In this document: positions 1-8,359 of the stretch, piece after piece
Layout: every line of letters begins with the position of its first letter
How positions within the stretch are numbered: position 1 is the stretch's first letter
Origin: Kurthia gibsonii
GTDB taxonomy: Bacteria; Bacillota; Bacilli; Bacillales_A; Planococcaceae
Length of the DNA: 64,000 nucleotides
Direction of reading: 5' to 3'
Assembly (NCBI RefSeq): GCF_006539985.1
Contig: NZ_BJOB01000011.1
Location: forward strand, 1-64,000
Position numbers and translations under genes: made by a program
The notes under the pieces: model-generated
Seen by the model: the letters and a program-made list of their open reading frames with translations, nothing else
Told to the model about the DNA's origin: nothing
Database searches by the model: none

Positions 1-42
1 GTCCCAATCTCCCTTTTTTAAAATGAAATTCAATCAAAAACT

Positions 43-408
43 TTAAGAGAAAACTAAAATCAGTAACGTAATCAACGCTAAGGTTCCTTGTTTAAAAAAT
101 ATGCTTATATTAGAACTAGAATATGCACCATATAACGCCACTAAAACAATGTAAATCATATTAATTATAAGTAATTCCTGTCCATTATTTGAGATAAAAG
201 CTGCATATAAAATAACTAAACCAATAAGACCGTTATAAATACCTTGATTTTTCATAAGTAGCTTAATTTTATCGCTGCTTAATTCTTTCTTAGTAAAATT
301 AAATGTTTTAGATGTTCGATCTGAACTAGTTGCTAATGTTTCTAGGTACATAATAAATAAAAACTCAATAGCTACTAATGTACTCAACACTTTAATCACA
401 ATATCCAT
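43..408 (-). CDS. DUF1304 family small membrane protein
   Basis: A 121-residue membrane protein with four hydrophobic segments. The N-terminal helix carrying a V-A-x-E-F-x-F-I-M-Y-L-E pattern is characteristic of DUF1304 (COG3759) proteins, whose function is unknown. The frame stays open upstream to an ATG at 501, but the family begins at the ATG at 408, which is preceded by a GGAAAGGA ribosome binding site. I chose 408 on that basis; the longer start has its own weak GATAGGGA site and cannot be excluded. It appears monocistronic, and the window edge cuts off its downstream context. Confidence 0.7.
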   Translation of the reverse strand: MDIVIKVLSTLVAIEFLFIMYLETLATSSDRTSKTFNFTKKELSSDKIKLLMKNQGIYNGLIGLVILYAAFISNNGQELLIINMIYIVLVALYGAYSSSNISIFFKQGTLALITLLILVFS

Positions 409-615
409 TAGCACACCGTCCTTTCCATATATTTTTATGACTTTATCATCTATATAGTAAATAGATAACATAGCTATAAGTGAATTATTCTTCCTATCCA
501 TTCCCTATCATATTATTTTTTGTTCCACTAGAAACTAAACTTTTAAAAAAATTATTCTACCTCAAAATATAATGGAACACTTAATCACCCTTTACTAATT
601 GATAAAAATATATGT

Positions 616-846
616 TTAATGTATTGAATCAAATACATCATTTTTAGTTTTTGGTTTAATGATGAATTTTGTTATAACGTACAAGAAAATAAATAAAAAG
701 CATGCGATTGATGTCAGTTCACTTGTCACAATTGTCGATGGTATTCCTTGTACGCCAATGAATACGTTACAAGCAAATGCTAATAGGAAACCCACTTGTG
801 CAAAAATTGTCAGATATTTTGCTAACTTTTCTCTAAAATCCACCAT
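616..846 (-). CDS. Small two-helix membrane protein, unknown function
   Basis: A 76-residue protein beginning MVDFREKLAKYL, with two hydrophobic segments (about residues 12-32 and 38-62) and a lysine-rich C-terminus. The ATG at 846 has a strong AAAGGAGTGGAA ribosome binding site; the longer open frame to 909 lacks one. I recognise no family. The overlapping plus-strand open frame is a shadow. Confidence 0.6.
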   Translation of the reverse strand: MVDFREKLAKYLTIFAQVGFLLAFACNVFIGVQGIPSTIVTSELTSIACFLFIFLYVITKFIIKPKTKNDVFDSIH

Positions 847-936
847 TTCCACTCCTTTCCTATTTATTATACTTGATACATATAAAAAGTTCAGAATGAG
901 ACATAACACTCACCTTCCTTCTTTAGGGTTCTAAAC

Positions 937-975
937 AAAAAATCGGAACCGCATTGTGGCGCGATTCCGATTTTT
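937..975 (-). terminator. Rho-independent terminator (repeat-family member)
   Basis: A near-perfect hairpin with arms AAAAATCGGAA and TTCCGATTTTT, flanked by A and T tracts on both sides. It lies downstream of the minus-strand gene ending at 1042 and can stop transcription in either direction. Its sequence is related to the hairpin near 58108-58155. Confidence 0.8.
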
Positions 976-1041
976 CTTATGCTCATATGAGATGGTGTTT
1001 CTACACTGATATCTCATCTTCTATTTCAAACTCGTATGTTA

Positions 1042-1281
1042 TTAGTAGCCAAACTTACTAGCAAATTGTTGTGCAATTAGTTGAACTTCTTGTAATTTTT
1101 CTGGTTTTAATAAAAGGAGCATTTTAGGAACGAATTCTTGAATGTCTTGTTGTGAGAATGTACCTTCATCTTGCTTTTTAAAGTTTTCTAGAAGTATTGC
1201 GCGCGCTTCCTCTTCTTTTCCTTCTTGCACTCGTTCTAAAATGAACTGTAAAAACTTTTCTTGTCCTTGTTGATCCATCAT
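1042..1281 (-). CDS. Conserved small soluble protein, unknown function
   Basis: A 79-residue acidic, helix-rich, glutamine-rich protein starting MMDQQGQEKFLQFIL, with no membrane segment. The ATG pair at 1281/1278 follows a TTAGGAGATATAAG ribosome binding site. The alternating charged and hydrophobic pattern suggests a short helical bundle. I recognise no domain. It is followed by a terminator at 937-975. Confidence 0.6.
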   Translation of the reverse strand: MMDQQGQEKFLQFILERVQEGKEEEARAILLENFKKQDEGTFSQQDIQEFVPKMLLLLKPEKLQEVQLIAQQFASKFGY

Positions 1282-1409
1282 CTTATATCTCCTAAATTAT
1301 CTAGATTTTTCCCTACGTAGGGATTTTCATCGTATCATAAATTATCCAACCAATCAGCACGATTAAAATGAATAGTGTTACATAGATTCATGATTTTTAT
1401 GAACATTAT

Positions 1410-1571
1410 CTACTTTTCTTTTACTCCGAACATCGCACCAATTAAAAGTCCTGCAAAAATTCCGATAATCATCGCTATTCCCGAATCAATAGAATGGATG
1501 CGATTTAATATAATTCCTATAATCAGTAGTATAGAACCCAGTGTGCCCAATATGATCTTTTTCATCTTCAT
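1410..1571 (-). CDS. Short membrane protein, 53 residues, unknown function
   Basis: This small gene reads MKMKKIILGTLGSILL at the start and ends in GAMFGVKEK. It contains two hydrophobic helices (about residues 5-22 and 33-48) separated by a short loop. The ribosome binding site GTAGGTGA precedes the ATG at 1571; the second ATG at 1565 is equally plausible by spacing. The 71-codon open frame on the plus strand across the same bases has no good start and is a shadow of this gene. It lies 23 bases downstream of the IclR regulator on the same strand and may be cotranscribed with it. Confidence 0.55.
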   Translation of the reverse strand: MKMKKIILGTLGSILLIIGIILNRIHSIDSGIAMIIGIFAGLLIGAMFGVKEK

Positions 1572-1594
1572 TCGTCACCTACTTTTTTAATTCG

Positions 1595-2356
1595 TTACAC
1601 TTCTGGGCGATAACCTAACTTTAAAGAGATATCGAGTGCTGCTTCTTTTGCTTTTGGAATAAATACAGCAAGATGTTCTTCTGCGTAATTCGTTTCAATT
1701 CCTGCAATACTAATCGCTGCAACAACCTCACCTAAATGATTAAAAATTGGAACGCCAACTGCTGCAGTAAAATCTTCTAGCTCTGAAAAACTCACCGTAT
1801 ATCCTTTATTTCTCGTTTCAGAAATCGAATGACGTAGTGCTTCTTCTGACGTGATGGTTCCCTTTGCATAAGCTGTTAATTCTACTCGCTTCAAATAGTC
1901 TTCTCGTTCCGTTGGGGGTAAAAACGATAGAATGGCTCTCGCACAAGCACCTGCATAAAGAGGTGTACGACGTCCAATCGTTGTATAAAGACGAACCGGT
2001 TGAATCGACTGTAACTTTTCAATATAAACTGCTTCATCACCGTCACGAATAATAAGATTGATGGCCTCACCTAACTCCTGATGTAACTTCTCCATCGCTG
2101 GTAATGCCACTTGGCGTAAATCAATTCGTTCAGAAACAAGATGTCCGAAGCGTAAAAAAAGAATGCCTAAACTATATTTCCCGTTCTCATCTTTATCTAA
2201 TAAGCCCATTTCTTCTAATGATTGGAGCATACGATAGACGGATGTTTTCGGTATTCCTGATAATTCAATAATTTCATTAAATGTTAATTTCGCATGATTT
2301 ATAAATAAATTAAGTATTTCCATTGAGCGTACAACTGTTTTATTTTTACTTTGCAT
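1595..2356 (-). CDS. IclR-family transcriptional regulator
   Basis: A 253-residue regulator of full family length. Residues 1-65 form the winged helix-turn-helix (ELSGIPKTSVYRMLQSLEEMG), and residues 80-250 form the IclR effector-binding domain with the usual LYTTIGRRTPLYAGACARAIL stretch split by a conserved glycine. IclR proteins bind a small metabolite, often an aromatic or short organic acid, and control nearby catabolic genes. No catabolic operon adjoins it, so the effector cannot be read from context. The start at 2356 has an AAAAAAGGAG site. Confidence 0.9.
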   Translation of the reverse strand: MQSKNKTVVRSMEILNLFINHAKLTFNEIIELSGIPKTSVYRMLQSLEEMGLLDKDENGKYSLGILFLRFGHLVSERIDLRQVALPAMEKLHQELGEAINLIIRDGDEAVYIEKLQSIQPVRLYTTIGRRTPLYAGACARAILSFLPPTEREDYLKRVELTAYAKGTITSEEALRHSISETRNKGYTVSFSELEDFTAAVGVPIFNHLGEVVAAISIAGIETNYAEEHLAVFIPKAKEAALDISLKLGYRPEV

Positions 2357-2408
2357 ACTAAATACTCCTTTTTTAACCTATAACTTTAGTATAGCATCAT
2401 TCAGTTAA

Positions 2409-2443
2409 AAAAAGAGGAACCACATCGTATGCGATTCCTCTGT
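2409..2443 (-). terminator. Terminator after the 2461-4167 gene
   Basis: Hairpin arms AGAGGAA (2415-2421) and TTCCTCT (2437-2443) followed on the minus strand by a T tract. The core AACCAC and GCGATTCC resembles the hairpins at 937-975 and 58108-58155. Confidence 0.8.
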
Positions 2444-2460
2444 TCATTCAGTACTTTACG

Positions 2461-4167
2461 TTACTCTTTCGTCTTCTTTTCTTTTGGCTTTAATGTCGTG
2501 ATTGTTAATTCTTTTACTTGTTGGAATACTTCCGATGTCGCCAAGTACGTGAATTTCACTTTATCGCCTTCTTGTAAATAGACTGCAAGTGGAGCTACTT
2601 CCGAACTCACTGTATAGTTCGTCTCATCATCTAAAAGGAATGTAACATTCGTGAAGTCTCCTGCTGTTTCTTTATATACGCGTAGTACTGTTCCTTCACC
2701 CTGTTTTTCCTCTTTCGTCGAGTTACCGTTTACTGTACTCGTACCTGTTCGACTTAGAACATTTTTATATTGGCGAAGTGCTTCATTTGGTGTCGTCGCT
2801 GTCACAGCAATTTCAGGGTTCGCTGCTGAAACGATGTAGTAATTTTGTAAGAAACCATTTGAATCTAATACAGGTACTAACCAACTTGTTTCACCATAGA
2901 AGTTATAAAGTAATGGCATAGAACCTGACCATTTTTTCTCAACGAATTTCTTTTCCACTACTTGCAGTGCACCTTCTGAATCCATATATGATTCATCACT
3001 ATTACCTGTATAATATGTTCCTTGACCTGTACGTGCATTCGTTAATGAATAACCAAGCATGGAGTCCACGCCTTCTTTTGGACTTGTAAAGTCAGTGAAG
3101 TAATACATCTCGCCATTCTCATCAAATACAGGGCTAACATTTGCTTCTACACCTTCATCTGAAGGAATTTTGATATCTTTTTTACCAAAAATTGTATTCC
3201 AATAACCATGCACATAATTACCGAAATAACTATTTTGTAAGCTCACAGCCTCTGGTGAAACTGCTCCATCTACAAAGCTCGGAACGTCTTTTAATTTATA
3301 TTTTTTGATGTCACCATTTTGTGCATTCACCATGACAATCCCTTGTGGTTTAAAACCGTTACGTGCCGAAATGAAGTCACCATACGTACGAATATAATAC
3401 GGTGTACCATCATTGTCGATTTCAAGTTGAACATCTCCGTTGAAAATAGTTAACGGGTTGTGTAAGCGCATATAACGCGCAACATGATTGTTTAAGTAAG
3501 CAGACGGAACATATTTCATCTCTTTTTCAACAAATTTTGGATTCGCTGATGAATCCGTCGCGCTTAATACGAAGTAACCCGGTGTTGTTTTCCCTTTGAA
3601 CCATTTGAAAGCATCTGAGAATTCAACAGGTGCAACATAAACGTACTCGTCATTAATTTTTTGAATTTGTAAATTTCCAAGCTCATAGTAACTTGTGTTC
3701 GGCACTTGACCAAATGCTTTTTTCATCTTGTTGCGTGCATATTTTGGCGGTACGCTCGCTGGTGTTTTTGTTTCGTCGAATGCTTTTAACTCGACTTCTG
3801 TTTTCATCTTAGCTGATTCATATTTTTCATCTGCATTCATCATCGGTGCAGAGAGCATATAAACTGCGACACCAATACCAGCTAAACCAATTAATCCTTT
3901 AATTTTTCGCTCAAATCCTGTTGATAGGTAAGCACCCGCAAATGCGACAATTGCTATAACTGGCCATACTGCTGTCCAGTTTAAATCCATCATCGTTATG
4001 TATAGCGTAATCATGGTCACAATGGATGCAACGAGTAAAATACCAATGAAAAATAATGCTTTAAATTTAAAATTGAAACTACCGTCCTTCATTCGACTAG
4101 AAATCGGAACAATTAATACACCTATTACAGCGGCTAATGCGACTGCAATGATAAAAGTCATCGTCAT
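2461..4167 (-). CDS. Membrane-anchored protein with large extracytoplasmic domain, unknown
   Basis: A 568-residue protein. The first ~110 residues hold about four hydrophobic helices. The remaining ~450 residues are soluble and probably extracytoplasmic, with repeated Tyr/Phe-rich blocks such as TPGYFVLSATDSS and TPYYIRTYGDFIS. A C-terminal segment (about 490-560) looks like a small beta domain and ends in a lysine-rich tail. I do not recognise a family with confidence, and there are no obvious catalytic motifs. The start has AGGGAGG eleven bases upstream. It is monocistronic, between its own terminator and a divergent YhhN gene. Confidence 0.65.
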   Translation of the reverse strand: MTMTFIIAVALAAVIGVLIVPISSRMKDGSFNFKFKALFFIGILLVASIVTMITLYITMMDLNWTAVWPVIAIVAFAGAYLSTGFERKIKGLIGLAGIGVAVYMLSAPMMNADEKYESAKMKTEVELKAFDETKTPASVPPKYARNKMKKAFGQVPNTSYYELGNLQIQKINDEYVYVAPVEFSDAFKWFKGKTTPGYFVLSATDSSANPKFVEKEMKYVPSAYLNNHVARYMRLHNPLTIFNGDVQLEIDNDGTPYYIRTYGDFISARNGFKPQGIVMVNAQNGDIKKYKLKDVPSFVDGAVSPEAVSLQNSYFGNYVHGYWNTIFGKKDIKIPSDEGVEANVSPVFDENGEMYYFTDFTSPKEGVDSMLGYSLTNARTGQGTYYTGNSDESYMDSEGALQVVEKKFVEKKWSGSMPLLYNFYGETSWLVPVLDSNGFLQNYYIVSAANPEIAVTATTPNEALRQYKNVLSRTGTSTVNGNSTKEEKQGEGTVLRVYKETAGDFTNVTFLLDDETNYTVSSEVAPLAVYLQEGDKVKFTYLATSEVFQQVKELTITTLKPKEKKTKE

Positions 4168-4291
4168 TTTGCAAAAAACCTCCCTTTCCTCTTACATTAT
4201 TTACGTGAAGCGAAGGAAAAAGTTTCAAAACCTCTTGAATTCACAAATTCGGGGTATATTCAAATATGACTTCATACGAGGAGGTTGATTT

Positions 4292-4945
4292 ATGAAAGAA
4301 CGTACACTTTGGATTACTGCATTCATATTTAGTATTCTTTATTTATTCTTCTTACCAAAGGAAGTTTCATACTTCTACGATATCCTCATACCAACAATTC
4401 CCACAATTTGTCTCTTACTCATTTTCTTCACTTCAAAATCTATTGAAACAGCTCATTATGATTGTTTTATCATTTTTGGTCTTCTCTTTTTTATTGTGGG
4501 ACAACTCACACACCATTGGTTTATCATCGGTTTATTCTTCTTTTTAATTGGTCATCTTTTTTATATTCATGCTTGCTTAACAATTCGACAAACATCCCCT
4601 TCTAAAATTGCGACACTCTGCTTATTATTTTATGGAATTGTTCTTGCTGCATGGGTGGGTGGGAATATTTTTAAAAGTGGTGCTGTTCTTTTAGGTCTTG
4701 TCGTACTTTTCTATATCGCAGTCATGCTCACAATTGGCTGGGCGACTATTCAAACGCGCAAATGGATTTTATTATTCAGCGCAATACTACTCATCATGTC
4801 AGATTCTATTTTTATGATTAATATGTTTGTGACAACCATTGACGGTGCAACACAGTGGATATTGGGGACTTATTTATTTGCACAATTTTTATTTATTTTT
4901 CATTTTCCTGAACATTTCGAAATCCGTAAGAAAGTGTTAGAATAG
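4292..4945 (+). CDS. YhhN/TMEM86-family lysoplasmalogenase-like membrane protein
   Basis: A 217-residue integral membrane protein with about eight hydrophobic helices. The patterns [10 protein letters not shown] and [12 protein letters not shown] match the conserved helices of the YhhN family, whose characterised members hydrolyse the vinyl ether bond of lysoplasmalogens or act on related lipids. The substrate in this bacterium is unknown. The ATG follows an ACGAGGAGGTTGATTT site. Peptidase T begins 35 bases downstream on the same strand, so the two may share a transcript. Confidence 0.75.
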   Translation: MKERTLWITAFIFSILYLFFLPKEVSYFYDILIPTIPTICLLLIFFTSKSIETAHYDCFIIFGLLFFIVGQLTHHWFIIGLFFFLIGHLFYIHACLTIRQTSPSKIATLCLLFYGIVLAAWVGGNIFKSGAVLLGLVVLFYIAVMLTIGWATIQTRKWILLFSAILLIMSDSIFMINMFVTTIDGATQWILGTYLFAQFLFIFHFPEHFEIRKKVLE

Positions 4946-4980
4946 TAGCAATGCTTCAACAATTAAGGAGGATGCTACAA

Positions 4981-6207
4981 ATGAAAGAAAAATTAATCGA
5001 ACGTTTAATTCGCTATGCGAAAATTGATACACAATCTTGTGAAACAAGTGAGACAACACCTTCAACAGCTAAACAATGGGATTTACTTCATGTATTAGAA
5101 GAAGAATTAAAGGCAATCGGTATGTCAGATGTAATGGTGGATGAGCATGGTTACCTATTTGCTTCGCTACCTGCTAACACAGATAAAAAAATTCCAACAA
5201 TCGGCTTTTTAGCACATGTCGATACAACAACTGATTACACAGGTACAAATGTGAATCCGATTCGTCATGACAATTATGATGGAAAAGCGATTCAATTAAA
5301 TGAAGAAGTCGTTCTATCACCAGAAAATTCACCTGAACTGGCGAATTATGTAGGTCAAACATTAATTACTACAGATGGTACAACACTTCTAGGTGCAGAT
5401 GATAAAGCAGGGATTGCAGAAATTATGACTGCAATGGAATACTTAATCAAGCATCCAGAGATTAAACATGGTGAATTACGTGTTGCATTCACACCAGACG
5501 AAGAAATCGGTCGCGGTCCACACGCATTTGACGTTGAGCGCTTCAATGCAGACTATGCTTATACAATGGATGGTGGTCCACTAGGTGAATTAGAATACGA
5601 AAGCTTTAATGCAGCTGGTGTCAAATTAACAACTTTCGGTACAAACGTACACCCAGGTAGCGCCAAAAATAAAATGGTCAACTCAATAACAGCCGCAATT
5701 AAATTCCAAGAGATGATGCCAAAAGACGAAGTACCTGAATTAACAGAAGGTCGTGAAGGCTTCATTCATTTAATGGAATTTAACGGTTCAATTGAAAAAA
5801 CAACATTACACTACATCGTTCGTGACCATGATCGTGCAAAATTTGAAGCAAAAAAAGCACTTGTACAACAAGCTTTTGAAGCACTTCAAAAAGAATATGG
5901 TGAAGATGCAGTTCAACTAGAGATGAATGACCAATATTACAATATGGCTGAAAAAATTGAGCCTGTAAAATTCATCGTTGACCTTGCGGAAGAAGCAATG
6001 TTAAATTTAGGTATTACACCGATTAAAAAAGCGATTCGCGGCGGTACAGATGGTTCTCAACTATCATTCATGGGCTTACCAACACCAAATATTTTTGCTG
6101 GTGGCGAAAATATGCACGGTAAATATGAATATGTATCGGCTGAAACAATGGAAAAAGCAACAGAAGTTATTCTCGAAATTGTGAAGTTATACGAACAACG
6201 CGCTTAA
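4981..6207 (+). CDS. pepT: Peptidase T (tripeptide aminopeptidase)
   Basis: A 408-residue cytoplasmic zinc peptidase of family M20B that removes the N-terminal residue of tripeptides. Visible metal and catalytic elements are AHVDTT (H79, D81), GADDKAG (D141), TPDEEIGRG (E174, E175) and the C-terminal [10 protein letters not shown] histidine. The dimerisation domain lies roughly at residues 205-310. The true start is the ATG at 4981, preceded by AAGGAGG nine bases upstream. An upstream in-frame ATG at 4951 lies before this site and is not used. Confidence 0.95.
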   Translation: MKEKLIERLIRYAKIDTQSCETSETTPSTAKQWDLLHVLEEELKAIGMSDVMVDEHGYLFASLPANTDKKIPTIGFLAHVDTTTDYTGTNVNPIRHDNYDGKAIQLNEEVVLSPENSPELANYVGQTLITTDGTTLLGADDKAGIAEIMTAMEYLIKHPEIKHGELRVAFTPDEEIGRGPHAFDVERFNADYAYTMDGGPLGELEYESFNAAGVKLTTFGTNVHPGSAKNKMVNSITAAIKFQEMMPKDEVPELTEGREGFIHLMEFNGSIEKTTLHYIVRDHDRAKFEAKKALVQQAFEALQKEYGEDAVQLEMNDQYYNMAEKIEPVKFIVDLAEEAMLNLGITPIKKAIRGGTDGSQLSFMGLPTPNIFAGGENMHGKYEYVSAETMEKATEVILEIVKLYEQRA

Positions 6208-6230
6208 TTGCGTTTGAAAGGGGTTTGGGT

Positions 6231-7171
6231 ATGAAAGAAATTGTAATCGGTATCTTTGCTGCCCTCTTCTTCGCCGTCACATTCATTTTGAATCGTGCGA
6301 TGGAATTAGAAGGTGGTAGTTGGTTATGGAGTTCGTCTCTGCGTTATTTCTTCATGCTACCTTTTCTTTTGATCATCGTGGCAGCTCGTCGTGGGCTGCC
6401 TAAGATGACAAAAGAAATTAAACAAAATATAGGTGCTTGGCTACTTTGGAGTTTTGTAGGTTTCGTACTATTTTATGCACCACTGACCTATGCTGCTTCA
6501 TATGGACCAGGTTGGCTTGTATCAGGGACATGGCAATTCACTATTATTGCGGGCGTATTACTCGCTCCGCTGTTTTTTATACATATTGAACAGAAAAAAT
6601 TCGTCAGAAAATTCCGTTTAAATCACTCCTTATTTCATGCATTATATTAGTTGGGATCATCTTAATTCAAATTCCAAGTGCCGCAACTGTTTCAAAAAAG
6701 GCACTCTTACTTAGTACGTTACCTGTCATCATCGCTGCCTTTGCCTATCCACTTGGTAATCGTAAAATGATGGAAGTCTGTGATGGTCGACTCGATACAT
6801 TCCAACGTGTACTCGGTATGACGATTATGTCGATGCCTGCATGGATTATACTCGCTATCTATGCCAGCTTCACTGTAGGTGCACCAAGTAGTTCACAAGT
6901 ATTCCAATCATTCATCGTGGGGATTAGTTCTGGTATTATTGCGACCATTCTATTCTTTATTGCAACAGATCGCGTACGAGATAATCAAGGAAAACTAGCG
7001 GCTGTAGAAGCAACTCAATCTGCTGAAATTATTTTCGTTATTATCGGTGAAATGATTCTACTCGGTATTCCACTTCCTGCCCCACTTGCACTTATTGGCT
7101 TACTCGTTATTATTTTCGGTATGTTACTACACAGTTATCACACGATGCTTATGAACAAAAATGCTATTTAA
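6231..7171 (+). pseudogene. DMT-superfamily multidrug/metabolite exporter, frameshifted
   Basis: The first frame (6231-6650) and a second frame (entered near 6610, ending at 7171) together encode one EmrE-like (PF13536) ten-helix transporter of about 313 residues. The first part ends in an aberrant tail after FVRK. Shifting by one base in the A tract at about 6607-6611 continues as IPFKSLLISCIILVG and then runs uninterrupted to the stop. The simplest reading is loss of one A. It may be a real mutation or a sequencing error. The start is the ATG at 6231 with a GAAAGGGG site; it probably reads through from pepT, 23 bases upstream. Confidence 0.8.
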
Positions 7172-7178
7172 GAATGAC

Positions 7179-7212
7179 AAGAGGTTTGCTTTTCCTAGCG
7201 ACCTCTTTTTTA
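7179..7212 (+). terminator. Terminator after the DMT transporter
   Basis: Stem AAGAGGT (7179-7185) pairs with ACCTCTT (7201-7207), followed by a run of six T. Confidence 0.8.
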
Positions 7213-7221
7213 TGAGAACCA

Positions 7222-7382
7222 TAAAAAAACCAACAGAGTGGCGAATCTCTGTTGGTTCTATGCTATACCGAGCTATTCCATAACGTTTTGAGGGGGGTTA
7301 TGAATACTCTGTTATTCTTCATCAGCTCTTTTTTGGAGAAAAGTGGCTAATGTCCTCTGTATTTCTGTTTTCGAGGAGAAGT
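7222..7382 (-). ncRNA. Candidate Fur-regulated small RNA (FsrA-like)
   Basis: A transcription unit with no protein. A promoter on the minus strand (TTGATA, 16-base spacer, TATAAA; 7389-7416) is overlapped exactly by a Fur box, and a strong terminator with a seven-T tail lies 130-160 bases downstream (7224-7258). The predicted RNA is about 160 nt. It contains an unpaired-looking C-rich stretch, ACCCCCCTC (complement of 7290-7298), and further TTCTCCTC and TTTCTCC motifs, all complementary to Shine-Dalgarno sequences. Fur-repressed FsrA of Bacillus subtilis uses such C-rich loops to block translation of iron-using proteins. Assignment to that functional class is inference; the promoter, operator and terminator are seen directly. 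Confidence 0.6.
7224..7258 (-). terminator. Strong terminator of the candidate small RNA
   Basis: On the minus strand the stem AACCAACAGAG pairs with CTCTGTTGGTT around a ten-to-twelve-base loop and is followed by TTTTTTT. No minus-strand gene lies upstream of it within the window region 7260-7477, so it must end a short RNA. Confidence 0.8.
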
Positions 7383-7388
7383 AATTTG

Positions 7389-7416
7389 TTTATATGATAA
7401 TGATAATCGTTATCAA
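7389..7416 (-). promoter_or_regulatory. Sigma-A promoter overlapped by a Fur box
   Basis: Minus-strand promoter TTGATA (7411-7416), 16 bases, TATAAA (7389-7394). The Fur operator GATAATGATAATCGTTATC at 7396-7414 differs from the classic 19-bp consensus at one position and fills the spacer, so bound Fur would block polymerase. It is also about 65 bases upstream of the plus-strand siderophore reductase gene, so it may control both directions. Confidence 0.8.
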
Positions 7417-7477
7417 TTAAATAGTCAATAGATTTATTAAACTTTTTTCGTGTATAGTTATTATAAGGGGGAGAAAT

Positions 7478-8185
7478 ATGACACGTTTATCACAAGATCA
7501 ATTACAACAACTACACGCTTATAGCAATTATATCGATGAAGAACAACCTTTTTTATTTAATTTACAACAATTATTAGAGGATGATTTTTTAGAAGATGCT
7601 AAAAATATATGGAGAGCAATTAGTCAAAGTGACCAAGACGCAGTTGCGATTTCGTACTTCACAAGACGCTACGGTATGTTTATCGCTATGCAGTTTTATA
7701 TGCTCACCGTCTATGACGAAATGTGGGTGGGGAAGTTCGAAAACTTAAAATTTGGTGTGAGAGAAGAATTTGGTCGCCCTTCTATTTGCATGTTCACACG
7801 TAGCGAAGATTGGGACATGATTGATGAGGATGAACGCGAACAAGCTGTACATACCATTCTACTTGAGCAATGTCATCAGATTTTCTCACAACTGAAAAAG
7901 CTAGGCGGCGTATCCGTCTTAACGCACTGGGAGAATGTATTTGGCTATCTTTTATGGCACTATCATACGCTTCTTTCAAACCATACTACAGAAGAAGCCA
8001 GAACATATTTAGACTTTCTTGAAAGTGATGTTGTATGGGAAGGAATTAGTGAACATTCACGTTTTCACACTTATACAGGCGGACAACACCCTTCTACACT
8101 CATTCACTTACCCGTTCGAAAGAGTTGCTGCTTCTCAAAAGACGTTCCAGGATTACTTGCCTGTGGTTTTTGTCCATTAAAATAA
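7478..8185 (+). CDS. FhuF-like ferric siderophore reductase
   Basis: A 235-residue cytoplasmic protein ending in a cysteine cluster C217-C218-x10-C229-x2-C232 (in SCCFSKDVPGLLACGFCPLK), the signature that binds a [2Fe-2S] cluster in FhuF-type siderophore-iron reductases. These enzymes reduce ferric siderophores to release iron inside the cell. The N-terminal two thirds match the FhuF/IucA-C-terminal-like fold only loosely, as usual for this family. A GGGGGAG site precedes the ATG. The Fur box at 7396-7414 supports iron regulation. No siderophore transporter is adjacent. Confidence 0.8.
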   Translation: MTRLSQDQLQQLHAYSNYIDEEQPFLFNLQQLLEDDFLEDAKNIWRAISQSDQDAVAISYFTRRYGMFIAMQFYMLTVYDEMWVGKFENLKFGVREEFGRPSICMFTRSEDWDMIDEDEREQAVHTILLEQCHQIFSQLKKLGGVSVLTHWENVFGYLLWHYHTLLSNHTTEEARTYLDFLESDVVWEGISEHSRFHTYTGGQHPSTLIHLPVRKSCCFSKDVPGLLACGFCPLK

Positions 8186-8191
8186 TAGATG

Positions 8192-8231
8192 AAAGAAGAA
8201 ATCATTTATTCCATTGATTTCTTTTTTTATT
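8192..8231 (+). terminator. Terminator after the siderophore reductase
   Basis: Stem AGAAATCA (8197-8204) pairs with TGATTTCT (8215-8222), followed by a T-rich tail. Confidence 0.8.
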
Positions 8232-8267
8232 TTAGTTTAAAACGGGAATACTAAAGTGAATTCATAC

Positions 8268-8327
8268 TTTACAAATTATGAGATTCTATTATACACTTGC
8301 AATATAAAGTTTCCCTAAAACAACTTT
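8268..8327 (+). promoter_or_regulatory. mntH promoter with MntR-like operator
   Basis: Promoter TTTACA (8268-8273), 17 bases, TATACA (8291-8296). Thirteen bases downstream is AGTTTCCCTAAAACAACTT (8309-8327), which resembles the reverse complement of the manganese-responsive MntR operators known upstream of Bacillus mnt genes. The position just after the start point suits repression. Confidence 0.55.
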
Positions 8328-8359
8328 TTGTCGTTCACACATATTAAGGAGCGCAGACT

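Noticed and set aside
1375-1590. 71-codon plus-strand open frame
   Set aside because: Antisense to a 53-residue minus-strand gene with a proper ribosome binding site and membrane-protein composition; the plus-strand frame lacks a start site.
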